Below are positions 44,795 through 55,045 of a stretch of 64,000 nucleotides of DNA, in pieces; the stretch's first letter is position 1, and the number at the start of each line of letters is the position of its first letter. The translations under genes were made by a program, and so were the position numbers. The DNA is from Gammaproteobacteria bacterium 53_120_T64. Its GTDB lineage: Bacteria > Pseudomonadota > Gammaproteobacteria > Pseudomonadales > Porticoccaceae. Location of the stretch: positions 85,123-149,122 of the forward strand of contig MAAT01000008.1 in assembly GCA_002162815.1 (NCBI GenBank), given 5' to 3'. The notes under the pieces are model-generated. The model searched no databases. It saw only the letters and a list, made by a program, of their open reading frames with translations, and was not told where the DNA came from.

Positions 44795-46045
44795 ATGAAA
44801 GTCCTCCACACTTCCGACTGGCACCTTGGCCGCGCCCTCTACGGGCAACAACGCTATGGCGAATTTCAGCAGTTTCTCGACTGGCTGGCCGCAACGATAG
44901 AGAAGGAGCAAGTCGATATCCTCCTCGTCGCCGGCGATATTTTCGACACCGCCACGCCCAGTAATCGCGCGCAAAGCCTTTACTACGCCTTCCTCTGCCG
45001 TGTCGCCATCTCGTCCTGCCGCCATATTATTATCATTGCCGGCAATCACGACTCCCCCACCTTTCTCGATGCCCCCAAGGCACTGTTGCGCAGCCTCAAC
45101 GTTCACGTGGTGGGTGGTGTCACCGAAAATATCGCCGATGAAATATTGCTGTTAAAGGATGCCGAGGGCTGTGCCGAGCTGCTGGTGTGTGCCGTACCCT
45201 ATTTGCGCGACCGCGATATTCGCCTGGTGGAAGCGGGTGAGAGCAGTGCCGACAAGGATCAGAAACTGCTGCAAGGCATTCGCGAGCACTACCAGCAAAT
45301 TGCCACCGTGGCAGAAAGCCAGCGTCAGGCACTGGGGCTTGATATTCCAATCATCGCCATGGGCCACCTGTTTACGGCGGGCGGACAAACCGTCGATGGC
45401 GACGGCGTGCGCGAACTGTACATTGGCTCTCTAGCCCATATTGATGCGAGTATTTTCCCCGCCCACTTCGACTACGTCGCCCTCGGCCACCTCCACGTGC
45501 CACAAAAAGTGGGCGGCCACGAACACATACGCTACAGCGGCTCACCCATCGCCATGGGTTTTGGCGAGGCGAGGCAACAGAAAAGTGTCTGCCTGGTCGA
45601 TTTCAGCCACCCCGCTGTTGCCAAAATCAAAGCCAAACCCTCGGTCGCCTTACTGCCCGTGCCGGTATTTCAAGCACTCGCTCAAGTCAGTGGCAACTGG
45701 GCAGAAATAGCCGCCCAATTACGCCCCCTTATCGAGTCCAGCGAGCCGGTCTGGCTTGAAGTGGTCTACCAGGGCGATGACATTATCAGCAATTTACGCG
45801 AGCGCCTCGAGTCCCTACTCGAAGGCAGTGTGCTACTGATTTTACGCATTCAAAATACCCGCCTGATCGACCGAGTGCTCAATAGTCACCACGCCGATGA
45901 AAGCCTCGAAGATCTCAGTGTTGACGATGTTTTTGCCCGCTGCCTCACGGCCCATGAAATACCCGACAGCCAACAAGCCGAGTTACTGCACACCTACCGG
46001 CAAGTATTAAGCGCCCTAAACGACGATGATTTACGGGCGGAATAA
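44795..46045 (+). CDS. sbcD: Exonuclease subunit SbcD (Mre11-type nuclease)
   Basis: The nuclease of the SbcCD complex, which opens DNA hairpins and removes ends bound by protein. The 416-aa protein has the metallophosphoesterase motifs in order: HTSDWHLGRALYG, LLVAGDIFDTATPS, IIAGNHDSPTFLDA, MGHLFTAGG and ALGHLHVPQKV. Length agrees with SbcD (about 400). ATG at 44795. sbcC follows after 14 bp, so the two are an operon. Confidence 0.96.
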   Translation: MKVLHTSDWHLGRALYGQQRYGEFQQFLDWLAATIEKEQVDILLVAGDIFDTATPSNRAQSLYYAFLCRVAISSCRHIIIIAGNHDSPTFLDAPKALLRSLNVHVVGGVTENIADEILLLKDAEGCAELLVCAVPYLRDRDIRLVEAGESSADKDQKLLQGIREHYQQIATVAESQRQALGLDIPIIAMGHLFTAGGQTVDGDGVRELYIGSLAHIDASIFPAHFDYVALGHLHVPQKVGGHEHIRYSGSPIAMGFGEARQQKSVCLVDFSHPAVAKIKAKPSVALLPVPVFQALAQVSGNWAEIAAQLRPLIESSEPVWLEVVYQGDDIISNLRERLESLLEGSVLLILRIQNTRLIDRVLNSHHADESLEDLSVDDVFARCLTAHEIPDSQQAELLHTYRQVLSALNDDDLRAE

Positions 46046-46059
46046 CGTAGACAATACCG

Positions 46060-49000
46060 ATGAAAATACTGCAATTACGTTTTCTTAACCTCAATTCACT
46101 ACTCGGTGAATGGCAGATTGACCTCACCGACCCCGCCTTTGGCAACGACGGTATTTTCGCCATTACCGGCCCCACCGGCGCGGGTAAATCGACCATTCTC
46201 GATGCCATTTGTCTGGCCCTGTACGGGCGCACGCCACGACTGAATAAAATCACTAAGAGTGGCAACGAAATCATGTCGCGTCACAGCGGCGAGTGCTTTG
46301 CCGAGATCACCTTTGCCACGGCGGCCGGGCAGTTTCGCTGTCACTGGAGCCAGCACCGCGCGCGCAAAAAAGCCAGCGGTGAGCTGCAGTCACCCAAGCA
46401 TGAAATTGCCGATGCCCTCTCGGGGCAAATTATCGAGGCACAAATTCGCAAGGTGGCGCAGCGCATCGAAACCATTACCGGCATGGATTTCGAACGCTTC
46501 ACGCTGTCGATGCTGCTCGCCCAGGGCAGCTTTGCCGCCTTTCTCCAAGCCGCCCCCGACCAGCGCGCACCGATACTCGAACAAATCACGGGTAGCGCCA
46601 TTTACAGTCAAATATCGACGCGCGTGCATGCACTGCGTACCACCGAGAATAACAAGCTCAATACCCTAGAAGCACAATTGTCAGGCATGGCACTGCTAAG
46701 CACAGAGGATGAGGCGCAGCTCAAAATTCGCCTCGAACAACAACAGCAACGTGAAGCTGTGCTGAACGGCCAGCGCGAGCAATTGAGTCAGGCGATTCAC
46801 TGGCTGAGCACTATCGACAGTCTGCAACGCGAGCTGCAAGACCTCGACCAACAACACCAAGGCTTACTCAACCGCCGCGATGCCTTTAAAGCCGACGAAC
46901 AAAAACTCGAGAATGGCAAGCGCGCCCTGCAACTGGCCGCCGACTACGCCAGTCTTAGCGCCTTGCGCCAGGCACAAAGTAGCGAGCAAAAAGCAGAGCA
47001 AGAGTATCGCGATGAGCTGCCCGCCAAAAAGCGTGCCCTGGTCATAGCCGAAGATAAACTGCAAAGAAGTAAGCACTCGCTTTCAGAAAGCCGCCATGCA
47101 CAAGGCTTAACTCTGCCCACTATTCGTAAGACCCAGGCTTTAGATCTACAATTTCAGGCACAACAGGCGCCGATAGACAACGCCGCCGCTGCACTGAAAG
47201 AGCTGGAACAAAACCTGGCTCACTTGCAAGCACAGCAGCAAGCAAACAGTCTAAAGCTGACGAAAAACAACGCTGACTTAAGTGAACTTGTACAACAAAT
47301 AGCCGCCCGTCAGGCTGATCAAACACTGGTTGATCAACTCAGTGGTCTGCAAAGCCGCTTCTCCTCACTGCGGGTATTAACAGCCAAGCGTCAAGAAAAA
47401 ACAGCAGAACATAACAATGCCAAAGCCGAGAGCGCTAACACGCTTGCGACATGGCAAGAGAAAACCAGGGCTCTCACCGAGAAGAAACGACAACGACAGG
47501 AACTGATTGAGCGCTTGGCCTTACAGGAAAGCGAACGCTTACAAACATTAGGCGGGCAGGATATTACGCACTGGCGAAAGTCACAGGTAAGCCTGCAGGA
47601 AAAAAAACAGCGGCTAGAAAACCTCGGCTTACAGTTAAACGCCCTTGCCCAATCACAAGGCTTACAGCCAGATCTCGACCAGCAGTCTGCTACGCTCACA
47701 GACAACATCGCCGACAGCAAGCAACAGCTATCTCGTCAGACAGAAAAACAGGCGGGCCTGGAGCGAGAATTACACTTACTTGAAACCCAAGTCTTACTGC
47801 TGCATAAAATTCATAGTTTAGAGCAGGCTCGCGAGCAACTTGAAGATGGCCAGCCCTGCCCACTTTGCGGTGCCAATGAGCACCCCTATGCGCAAGGCAA
47901 TGTACCGCAAGCCGATAGCGCAAGCCTTAAGCTGAACGCAGTAAGAGCCAAACTTGATGCCGTCAGCCAGCAGTCCGTCAGCCATAAAATTCGCCTTGCT
48001 GAAGATAACAAAGTCCTTGAGCAAGTCAGCCAACAACAGCGCGACACCAGCCTGCAAATAACGCAACAACAAAAACTGGTTGAACACACAAGCCAGCAAC
48101 TGACTGACAGTGGACTCGCGCCGGTTAGTCAGGCTGAACTCGTAAATTCCCTACCCCAACTCGTTAATGACAATCGAGATTGTTTGAACAACACAAACCT
48201 GTTGCTCGCGACTATCGAGCAACAGGACCTAGCGCTAATCACCTTGCGGGCAACACTTGACGCCGCTAAAAATTCGGCCAATGAATTAGAGCGGCAACAT
48301 CTGGCCGCAAGCCATCAAAAAGACAGCGCCGAACGCACCCTCAGCCGTTTAGAAAAAGAGCGAAGTCAGCTTGGCGAGCAAGTACATGACGAGCAGCAAG
48401 ACGCTCTGGCAGCGCTAGCTATTTACGGCATCACCACCCTGCCCGAGGATAGTTTTGCCACTGTTGAAAACACTCTCATAACCCGCCGTGAACAGTGGCT
48501 GGCCAAACAGCTCGAAAAAACCCATTTAGAGCAGGACATCAATAATCTAACGCTTCAAGTTGAGCATCAAAACCAACAACTTAGCGACAGAAATGAGGAG
48601 CTGGCAAAGCAGCGCAGAGATCACGCGACCTTATTAACGACCCAGCAAGCACTCGTGCGTGAACGCAAGGCACTGTTTGACGACAAAGACCCGGTACTTG
48701 AAGAATCGCGCTTAGCCGCCGCTGTCCTCAATGTCGAAAAACAGCTCGACAAGGACAACCAGTATTTGCACGCAGCTTCGCAAGCAGCCACACAACTCAA
48801 CAGTAAACTAAAGACCATTGTCGAAAGTCTGCACAATAGAGCCGGCCCACTAAACCTTGCCGAAGAGGCATTCCAGCGAAATCTGAGTAGATATGCTTTT
48901 GTTAGCGAAGCGGATTTTCAAAGCGCCAGCCTGAGTGACGAAACCAAAGAAACGCTATCTCGTGAAGCCAGGCAACTCAGCGACGAACAAAATGGCCTCG

Positions 49001-49746
49001 ATGCTCGGCGTAAAGACCGGGCTGAGCGTTTAAAAAATGAACGCGAAAAGGCCATTACCGAGCGCGCTATTGCGCCTCTCAAACAAGACCTCGACAACTC
49101 GACCAATCAACTCAAGACCGCTCAGCAAGAGCTTGGCGCCTGCCAACAAAAACTCGACGATAATCAAACACTCAGGGCTAGCCAGCAAGAGCGCGCGACG
49201 GCCATTGACGCGCAAAAAACTGAGTGCCAGCGCTGGGATAACCTGCATCTGTTAATTGGCTCGGCCGATGGCAAAAAATACCGCAATTTTGCCCAGGGGC
49301 TGACCTTTGAAGTACTGGTCGGCCACGCCAACCGTCAACTGCAAAAAATGAGTGAGCGCTATTTATTGATCAGAGATAAGGCCGAGCCACTGGAGCTGAA
49401 TGTTGTCGATAATTACCAGGCCGGAGAAATACGTTCCACCAAAAACTTATCGGGGGGCGAAAGCTTCATCGTCAGCCTCGCCCTGGCCCTGGGCCTTTCA
49501 CAAATGGCCAGTAGCAATGTTCGCGTCGATTCACTTTTTCTCGATGAGGGCTTTGGCACCTTAGATGAAGAGGCATTGGACACCGCTCTGGAGGCGCTCT
49601 CTAGTCTGCAGCAGAGCGGTAAACTGATCGGCGTTATTTCCCATGTCGCCAGTTTAAAAGAACGCATTGGCACGCAGCTTCAGGTCAGCCCGCAAACGGG
49701 TGGGCGCAGTGTTATTAGTGGGCCGGGGTGCAGGCGGCTGAGTTAA
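46060..49746 (+). CDS. sbcC: Exonuclease subunit SbcC (Rad50-type SMC-like ATPase)
   Basis: The ATPase partner of SbcD. The 1228-aa protein has Walker A GPTGAGKS (37-44), two long coiled coils separated by a zinc hook CPLC (600-603), the signature motif LSGGES (about 1130-1135) and Walker B DSLFLDEGFGTLDEE near 1157. The coiled coils are rich in Gln, Glu and Lys (for instance RLEQQQQREAVLNGQREQL). It is somewhat longer than E. coli SbcC (1048). The coiled-coil part uses a less GC-rich codon set than the ATPase ends, as low-constraint sequence often does. Confidence 0.96.
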   Translation: MKILQLRFLNLNSLLGEWQIDLTDPAFGNDGIFAITGPTGAGKSTILDAICLALYGRTPRLNKITKSGNEIMSRHSGECFAEITFATAAGQFRCHWSQHRARKKASGELQSPKHEIADALSGQIIEAQIRKVAQRIETITGMDFERFTLSMLLAQGSFAAFLQAAPDQRAPILEQITGSAIYSQISTRVHALRTTENNKLNTLEAQLSGMALLSTEDEAQLKIRLEQQQQREAVLNGQREQLSQAIHWLSTIDSLQRELQDLDQQHQGLLNRRDAFKADEQKLENGKRALQLAADYASLSALRQAQSSEQKAEQEYRDELPAKKRALVIAEDKLQRSKHSLSESRHAQGLTLPTIRKTQALDLQFQAQQAPIDNAAAALKELEQNLAHLQAQQQANSLKLTKNNADLSELVQQIAARQADQTLVDQLSGLQSRFSSLRVLTAKRQEKTAEHNNAKAESANTLATWQEKTRALTEKKRQRQELIERLALQESERLQTLGGQDITHWRKSQVSLQEKKQRLENLGLQLNALAQSQGLQPDLDQQSATLTDNIADSKQQLSRQTEKQAGLERELHLLETQVLLLHKIHSLEQAREQLEDGQPCPLCGANEHPYAQGNVPQADSASLKLNAVRAKLDAVSQQSVSHKIRLAEDNKVLEQVSQQQRDTSLQITQQQKLVEHTSQQLTDSGLAPVSQAELVNSLPQLVNDNRDCLNNTNLLLATIEQQDLALITLRATLDAAKNSANELERQHLAASHQKDSAERTLSRLEKERSQLGEQVHDEQQDALAALAIYGITTLPEDSFATVENTLITRREQWLAKQLEKTHLEQDINNLTLQVEHQNQQLSDRNEELAKQRRDHATLLTTQQALVRERKALFDDKDPVLEESRLAAAVLNVEKQLDKDNQYLHAASQAATQLNSKLKTIVESLHNRAGPLNLAEEAFQRNLSRYAFVSEADFQSASLSDETKETLSREARQLSDEQNGLDARRKDRAERLKNEREKAITERAIAPLKQDLDNSTNQLKTAQQELGACQQKLDDNQTLRASQQERATAIDAQKTECQRWDNLHLLIGSADGKKYRNFAQGLTFEVLVGHANRQLQKMSERYLLIRDKAEPLELNVVDNYQAGEIRSTKNLSGGESFIVSLALALGLSQMASSNVRVDSLFLDEGFGTLDEEALDTALEALSSLQQSGKLIGVISHVASLKERIGTQLQVSPQTGGRSVISGPGCRRLS

Positions 49747-49759
49747 TGAGCCCCTGACT

Positions 49760-50356
49760 TTAGCCCATCGGTAATACTTGAAACAGAATTACCTGCACCA
49801 CGCCGATCATAGCGCCGAGTAAGGCACCAAACCAAGTTATATGACGGAATTGTTTACGCGAAAAACCCATCACCAACTCTTCGAGGGTGGCGACATCCAA
49901 GTTATCTATTTTCGCCTGTATGCGCAGCTTGATTTGCTCGCTGTCCTCACCGGTCGACTCGGCGACTTTGGCAATTTCGGTGATTAAATAATTCCCCGCC
50001 ATACTGCGCGCCATGCCCAGCATCGGCTCGGTAATATTGAGCATGCCGCCGAGCTGGCCGATCAATTCGTCCACTTTGCTTTTCAGGTCGGCCTTTACTT
50101 TTTCGGTGAGAAATAACTCAGACACATCATTATTGCTAAACACATGGGCGACGAAAGTGTCGGCAATCGACTCGGCGATGTGGTGGCGCTCGCGGGGAAT
50201 CAAACCTGGGGTGAAGGGCAACTGCCACTTACCAAGAAAGATAGGTGCATAGGGGCGAAACAACATGCGAATGGCCACGTCGTTAGTCACGGCACCGATC
50301 AGTGCGCCGATAAGAGGGGGCAGAATATAGGCCAGCCAGGATTCCATAAAACACAT
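49760..50356 (-). CDS. DUF445 family membrane protein
   Basis: A 198-aa protein with a membrane helix at each end (about 8-28 and 178-195) and the DUF445 hallmark ALIGAVTNDVAIRMLFRPY with LPFTPGLIPRERHHIAESI. The middle is helical and cytoplasmic or periplasmic. The family is widespread, related to Bacillus YheB, and lacks a settled function. Start at 50356 (MCFMESWL) or 50347; neither has a clear ribosome site. It converges on sbcC, whose stop is 13 bp away. Confidence 0.8.
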   Translation of the reverse strand: MCFMESWLAYILPPLIGALIGAVTNDVAIRMLFRPYAPIFLGKWQLPFTPGLIPRERHHIAESIADTFVAHVFSNNDVSELFLTEKVKADLKSKVDELIGQLGGMLNITEPMLGMARSMAGNYLITEIAKVAESTGEDSEQIKLRIQAKIDNLDVATLEELVMGFSRKQFRHITWFGALLGAMIGVVQVILFQVLPMG

Positions 50357-50574
50357 GCACCGTATTGATAATAAGCAAGTAGGTATTCAGCCCGGAATGA
50401 TAAACCTCTTTACCCGACTCCGCCATGCAAGCGACTAACGACGACACCCATAAGGCTGACACGGCGACAAAAAATCGGTCGCGAATAGTTAGAGCTTACT
50501 CGGAAATTGGCGCTACACTGCCATGGCAAAACTTTTAAACGACTAATACTAATAACGATAAATGGAGTTATAGA

Positions 50575-51333
50575 ATGAAAAATCTCGAAGGAAAAGTCGC
50601 ACTCATTAGTGGTGCAGCCCGAGGCCAGGGTGCTGCCGAGGCCCGTATTTTTGTCGAGCGTGGCGCCAAGGTCATGCTCTGCGATGTACTCGATGCCGAG
50701 GGAGAACAAACCGCCGCCGACATCGGTGCTTCAGCGGCCTATGTCCACCTCGATGTCACCAGCGAAAGTGACTGGCAGGCCGCCGTGGCTGCCACCGTGG
50801 CCAAGTTTGGCAAGCTCGATGTACTTGTTAATAATGCCGGTATTGGCGATTTGGGTCTGCTCAAAGAGATGAGCGTCGAAAAATACATGAAGACCATCAA
50901 TATCAACCAAGTCGGCGTTTTCCTCGGTATGAAATGCGTTGCCGGTGCCATGAAAGACGCGGGCGGCGGCTCCATTATTAACATCTCTTCCATCGCCGGT
51001 CTCGGTGGCGCTGTCGGTGGCGTCGCCTACTGCGCCAGTAAATTCGCCGTGCGCGGCATGACCAAGGTCGCCGCCATGGAGCTCGGCCCCGACGGCATCC
51101 GCGTCAACTCCATCCACCCCGGTGGCATTATGACCCGCATGCTCACCGATGCCGGTCTCGATGGTGAAAGTGCCGATGCACTGTTCTCCAAGGCCCCCGT
51201 TGGTCGTATTGGTCAGCCCGAAGAAATGGCAACCCTCGCCGTTTATCTGGCCTCCGACGACAGCTCCTACTCCACCGGCTCAGAATTTATTGCCGATGGT
51301 GGCTTAACTGCCGGTTTTGCACTGGAGGGCTAG
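50575..51333 (+). CDS. Short-chain dehydrogenase/reductase, hydroxysteroid-dehydrogenase-like
   Basis: A 252-aa classical SDR. The NAD(P)-binding ISGAARGQGAAEARIF (TGxxxGxG variant with a GQG), the acidic D at the end of the second strand (LCDVLDAEG) suggesting NAD preference, NNAGIG, the catalytic serine in INISSIAG, and the YCASKFAVRG motif with Y and K are all visible. The GAARGQGAAEA pattern is common in 3-alpha,20-beta-hydroxysteroid dehydrogenase-like proteins. GGAG lies 8 nt before the ATG. It is alone. Confidence 0.88.
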   Translation: MKNLEGKVALISGAARGQGAAEARIFVERGAKVMLCDVLDAEGEQTAADIGASAAYVHLDVTSESDWQAAVAATVAKFGKLDVLVNNAGIGDLGLLKEMSVEKYMKTININQVGVFLGMKCVAGAMKDAGGGSIINISSIAGLGGAVGGVAYCASKFAVRGMTKVAAMELGPDGIRVNSIHPGGIMTRMLTDAGLDGESADALFSKAPVGRIGQPEEMATLAVYLASDDSSYSTGSEFIADGGLTAGFALEG

Positions 51334-51507
51334 CGCGGCTTTAAGCCTTGCTGCCTAAGTTCTCTATCACCTTAACAGCGTACGACAACACTGCTACCGA
51401 GAAACTAGCCGACGTCCAGATAGAGCTACCCCGGTGACGGTTCAACAAGCCGTTGCTGGGGCGTTGTCAAAATTGACTCAGAAAAAACCACTCATCGACA
51501 TCCTCAG

Positions 51508-54500
51508 CTAGCAATCATTCGCTGCCATTTTTTCAATGGTGGCAATCAATTGCGGGTAGGTATTGATGGAACGCTTGATAGCCGGAATATCAAAGACTGC
51601 TATATGCTCGAGTAATTGTTGCGCATAATTGTTCAAGTCATCGAAGGGATAACGCTCGTTGATTGCTATCAACGTATCGGCAAAGCAGGCGATTTCAGTA
51701 AGGTTATTACCGACTGAAATCGTATCGTAGTGCTCAGACAAGTCCTCCAGGCGCTCAACCAAAAAAGGAATAACCGCGGTGTCACCCGCCAATACTTCTC
51801 TGCGCTGAGCTTTTGATTTACCGGGCATCACTGCTGCTTGGCACGACAAGAATTTGGATAATTCAATAAACAATTCAGCCCTGGAAACGGGCTTTCGCAA
51901 ATAACCATCAAAATTAACATTGTTTATCGGCCCAAACTCATCAGCCATTACCGATGCGGTCAGGGCCACGATGGGAATATCGGCAATTTTCTTAATTTTA
52001 GCGGCGGCTTCGTAACCATCCATAACCGGCATGCGAATATCCATCAAGATAAGGTCAAAGTCTTGCTGGGCAACCAGGTTGAGTGCCTCGAGACCATTCG
52101 CAGCACTACTCAGCACAAGAGCTGTATCCGCAAAGTTCGCCTTTAACAGGGCTCGGTTATCATCGACATCATCGACAATCAATATCTTCGCGGGCAAAAA
52201 ATCAACCACTCCCCAGACAATATTATCGCCATCGTCAAAATCGGGTTCAACTAACATCGAAGCGATGTCGACTCCCGGTAATTTAACCGTGAAAACAGAG
52301 CCTTTACCGAGCTCACTACTCAAGGTGATTGTGCCGCCCATCATCTCAACAAGACGTGTACTGATCGATAAGCCCAAGCCAGTACCACCGTATTTCCGAC
52401 CATCCTGACCACTGGATTGAGCAAATTTTTGAAAGATCAATTGTTGCTGCTCTTTAGAGATGCCAATACCGCTATCTTCAACACTAATCATCAAGTCAAC
52501 TTGACTGCGTACTTCATCTCTATTGTCAGACCATAGCTTCACTCGTATCACACCCTGCTCTGTAAACTTTATCGCGTTACCCAGAAGATTGAACAATACT
52601 TGGCGCAAACGCACCCCATCAAGATGTAAGCTTTTTGGCAGGCTGCTACCAAGCTCAAACACCAGTTCAATATTTTTATCGTCAGCCTTTAAGCTAAAGA
52701 TATCACTCAGTTCCCAGAGTTGACCGGCAGGGTTACACGGTGCTTTCTCGATCGTTAATTTTCCTGCCTCAATTTTTGATAAATCCAGGATGTCGTTGAT
52801 GAGTACTAACAGGTTATTACCTGCTGTATTAATGGTTTTGACAAACGACTTTAACTGAGGATCCTCAACCTGCTCCATTAATAAGCCGGTAAAGCCCAGT
52901 ATCGCATTCATAGGTGTGCGGATTTCATGGCTCATGTTTGCCAGAAATTCTGACTTGGCACGACTGGCCGCCTCCGCATACTCTTTCGCCTTGCTCAAGG
53001 CATTTTCAAACTCAAGCCGATCTGTCAGGTCAACCGCTAAGGAAAGCATCGCCGGGGTATTGAGATAAACAATGGGGGTAATGGACAGCATCAGCTGCCG
53101 AATTTCGTTATTAAGGCCATACATCGGTACAATTTTCTGCTCAACTGTGCCCTTCGTAATCATCTCATTAACAACAAAATCCCTATCACTTTTATTGACA
53201 TAATATTCCATGATGTTATGTCGACCAATTTCTTCCTCACTAACCTGATGATAACTTAATGCCTGTGGATTGGCGGAAAGAATACGCCCGTCGTATGCTG
53301 TAACAACAATTTGCAAGGGAATCTTATCGATTAGTATTCTAGTTTGCTCTTCTGCCAACTTGCGCAGCGCCACCTCTTTTGCCAGCTTTCGATTCCAATA
53401 AAAGGTGAACATTATTATCAACATAAGGCCAATGGCCACCTGAGCAAGCAGTTTGTAATCCGTTTTTTCAGTGTATTTATGTTTCCCCCAATTGTTCATA
53501 ATCTGTTGCTTTTCGTCGGGAGTAACGCTCAACAGAGCCCGGTCAAACAAGTCTAGCAAGGGTAAAAACTCGCCTCTAACACCGAAAGCCAATTTGGTTT
53601 TAAATTCTGTCTGCCCGACAATACGAACATTATTCACACCCAAGTCAGAGATATGATAGCTAGCTTGGGCGAGCGTAGCGATAAGAGCGTCAACTTTCGA
53701 TGTTGACACGGCAGTGAGGCCATCCTGTATTGAGGCTACACTTTCAAAATCTATATGAGGGTATTTATTAACGATTTTTGGCACATAACCGTAATCTTTT
53801 ATAATCGCAATTTTTTTATCATTGATCTGATCGATACCATTAATGTAGCTAGAATTTTGATGCATAATGATAACTATCGGACTGGAAACATAGTCACGGG
53901 TAAACGTTAAGTGCGATTGTAAATCAGAATCACTGGTCTCAGATAATACGTCTATCTCGCCGCTCTTTACCTTTGCAACAGATTCGCCCCATGAAGTCGT
54001 TGCTACAATCTCCACGCTAATCCCAAGTTTCTTTTCTATCAGCGCCAAGTATTCGGCGACAATCCCGACATACTCCCCCCTCTCATTAAAAGCCTCATAG
54101 GGCAGCCAATTTGGATCTCCTGCAAATCGTACAACGGGGTTTTCTAGCAACCAGGCGCGCTCAGCAGAAGAAATATTAAAATTATCTTTTGGGACAGGTT
54201 CTAAAACGCGACTCCCTAGCCAACGCTTACTTATCCCTCTTCTTTCAGCCTCTGTAATGGCATCAAGGCCCTTCTGCACAATAGACGCCAATTCCGGCAA
54301 TTCTTTTCGGGTGGCGATATGAATATATTTATCACCCAAATGGCTTGTTGATTTAAAGGGAATAATGGTGCTAATACCCTTTTTCTCGATGGTATAAATA
54401 AGCGAGCCATAGGTGTCATACAGTAAATCTGCACGATACTCTAATACCGCATCTATGGCATCGCTAAATGTATCGACCAGTACCACCTCTACTTCTGGAA

Positions 54501-55035
54501 AATTTTCCGCCATGAAACCAAGGTGAGCATAAGCTTTAGGGATCGCAACACGCTTACCCTTTAAGTCATCGAATGTTTTTGCCTCAACATCGTCTCTAAT
54601 AAAGAAAAAATCGAGAACTTCAAAATAGGGTTTTGAGAAATTTAAATAATGTGATCGCTCTTCGGTGTAATACACCGACCCTAACAGGTCGATTTTATTT
54701 GACTGTGTTTTTTTCAGAATCTCAAACCATGGGGCGATACTTACCGCTAGGGAAATACCTGTTTTTTCGGCAATTAACTGCAAATAATCATGGGCAATAC
54801 CCTTGTACTCACCATTCTCATCCGCAAAATTAATCGGCGCCCAGTCCGGACTCCCCCCGACAGAGACAACAGGGTTCTGATCTATCCAACGCTGTTCTGC
54901 ACTAGTAAGACTGACTGCCGATGCGGCCCCGCTAGACTGGCAATACAGCAGCAGAAGGCAGAACGCTATACATAGATAAGCATCGCTAATTCCCTGAATG
55001 CAATTTGAGTAATTCATTCCTAAGCGAGATGACAT
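51508..55035 (-). CDS. Hybrid sensor histidine kinase with two periplasmic solute-binding domains (BvgS-like)
   Basis: An 1175-aa membrane sensor. In order: signal peptide (to about 38), two tandem SBP family 3 domains (about 55-275 and 297-515), one membrane helix (about 529-547), a PAS domain (565-675), HisKA with phosphoacceptor H703 in NMSHEIRTPMN, ATPase (N box LLGNAIKFTEQ, G boxes EDSGIGIS and GGTGLGLS), and a receiver with D999 in LILMDIRMPVMDG. The last ~90 residues are helical and show no HPt histidine motif. Two amino-acid-binding-like domains suggest that it senses small polar nutrients. It follows the HD-GYP regulator gene by 10 bp and is surely co-transcribed with it. Confidence 0.93.
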   Translation of the reverse strand: MSSRLGMNYSNCIQGISDAYLCIAFCLLLLYCQSSGAASAVSLTSAEQRWIDQNPVVSVGGSPDWAPINFADENGEYKGIAHDYLQLIAEKTGISLAVSIAPWFEILKKTQSNKIDLLGSVYYTEERSHYLNFSKPYFEVLDFFFIRDDVEAKTFDDLKGKRVAIPKAYAHLGFMAENFPEVEVVLVDTFSDAIDAVLEYRADLLYDTYGSLIYTIEKKGISTIIPFKSTSHLGDKYIHIATRKELPELASIVQKGLDAITEAERRGISKRWLGSRVLEPVPKDNFNISSAERAWLLENPVVRFAGDPNWLPYEAFNERGEYVGIVAEYLALIEKKLGISVEIVATTSWGESVAKVKSGEIDVLSETSDSDLQSHLTFTRDYVSSPIVIIMHQNSSYINGIDQINDKKIAIIKDYGYVPKIVNKYPHIDFESVASIQDGLTAVSTSKVDALIATLAQASYHISDLGVNNVRIVGQTEFKTKLAFGVRGEFLPLLDLFDRALLSVTPDEKQQIMNNWGKHKYTEKTDYKLLAQVAIGLMLIIMFTFYWNRKLAKEVALRKLAEEQTRILIDKIPLQIVVTAYDGRILSANPQALSYHQVSEEEIGRHNIMEYYVNKSDRDFVVNEMITKGTVEQKIVPMYGLNNEIRQLMLSITPIVYLNTPAMLSLAVDLTDRLEFENALSKAKEYAEAASRAKSEFLANMSHEIRTPMNAILGFTGLLMEQVEDPQLKSFVKTINTAGNNLLVLINDILDLSKIEAGKLTIEKAPCNPAGQLWELSDIFSLKADDKNIELVFELGSSLPKSLHLDGVRLRQVLFNLLGNAIKFTEQGVIRVKLWSDNRDEVRSQVDLMISVEDSGIGISKEQQQLIFQKFAQSSGQDGRKYGGTGLGLSISTRLVEMMGGTITLSSELGKGSVFTVKLPGVDIASMLVEPDFDDGDNIVWGVVDFLPAKILIVDDVDDNRALLKANFADTALVLSSAANGLEALNLVAQQDFDLILMDIRMPVMDGYEAAAKIKKIADIPIVALTASVMADEFGPINNVNFDGYLRKPVSRAELFIELSKFLSCQAAVMPGKSKAQRREVLAGDTAVIPFLVERLEDLSEHYDTISVGNNLTEIACFADTLIAINERYPFDDLNNYAQQLLEHIAVFDIPAIKRSINTYPQLIATIEKMAANDC

Positions 55036-55045
55036 AGCTCAATCA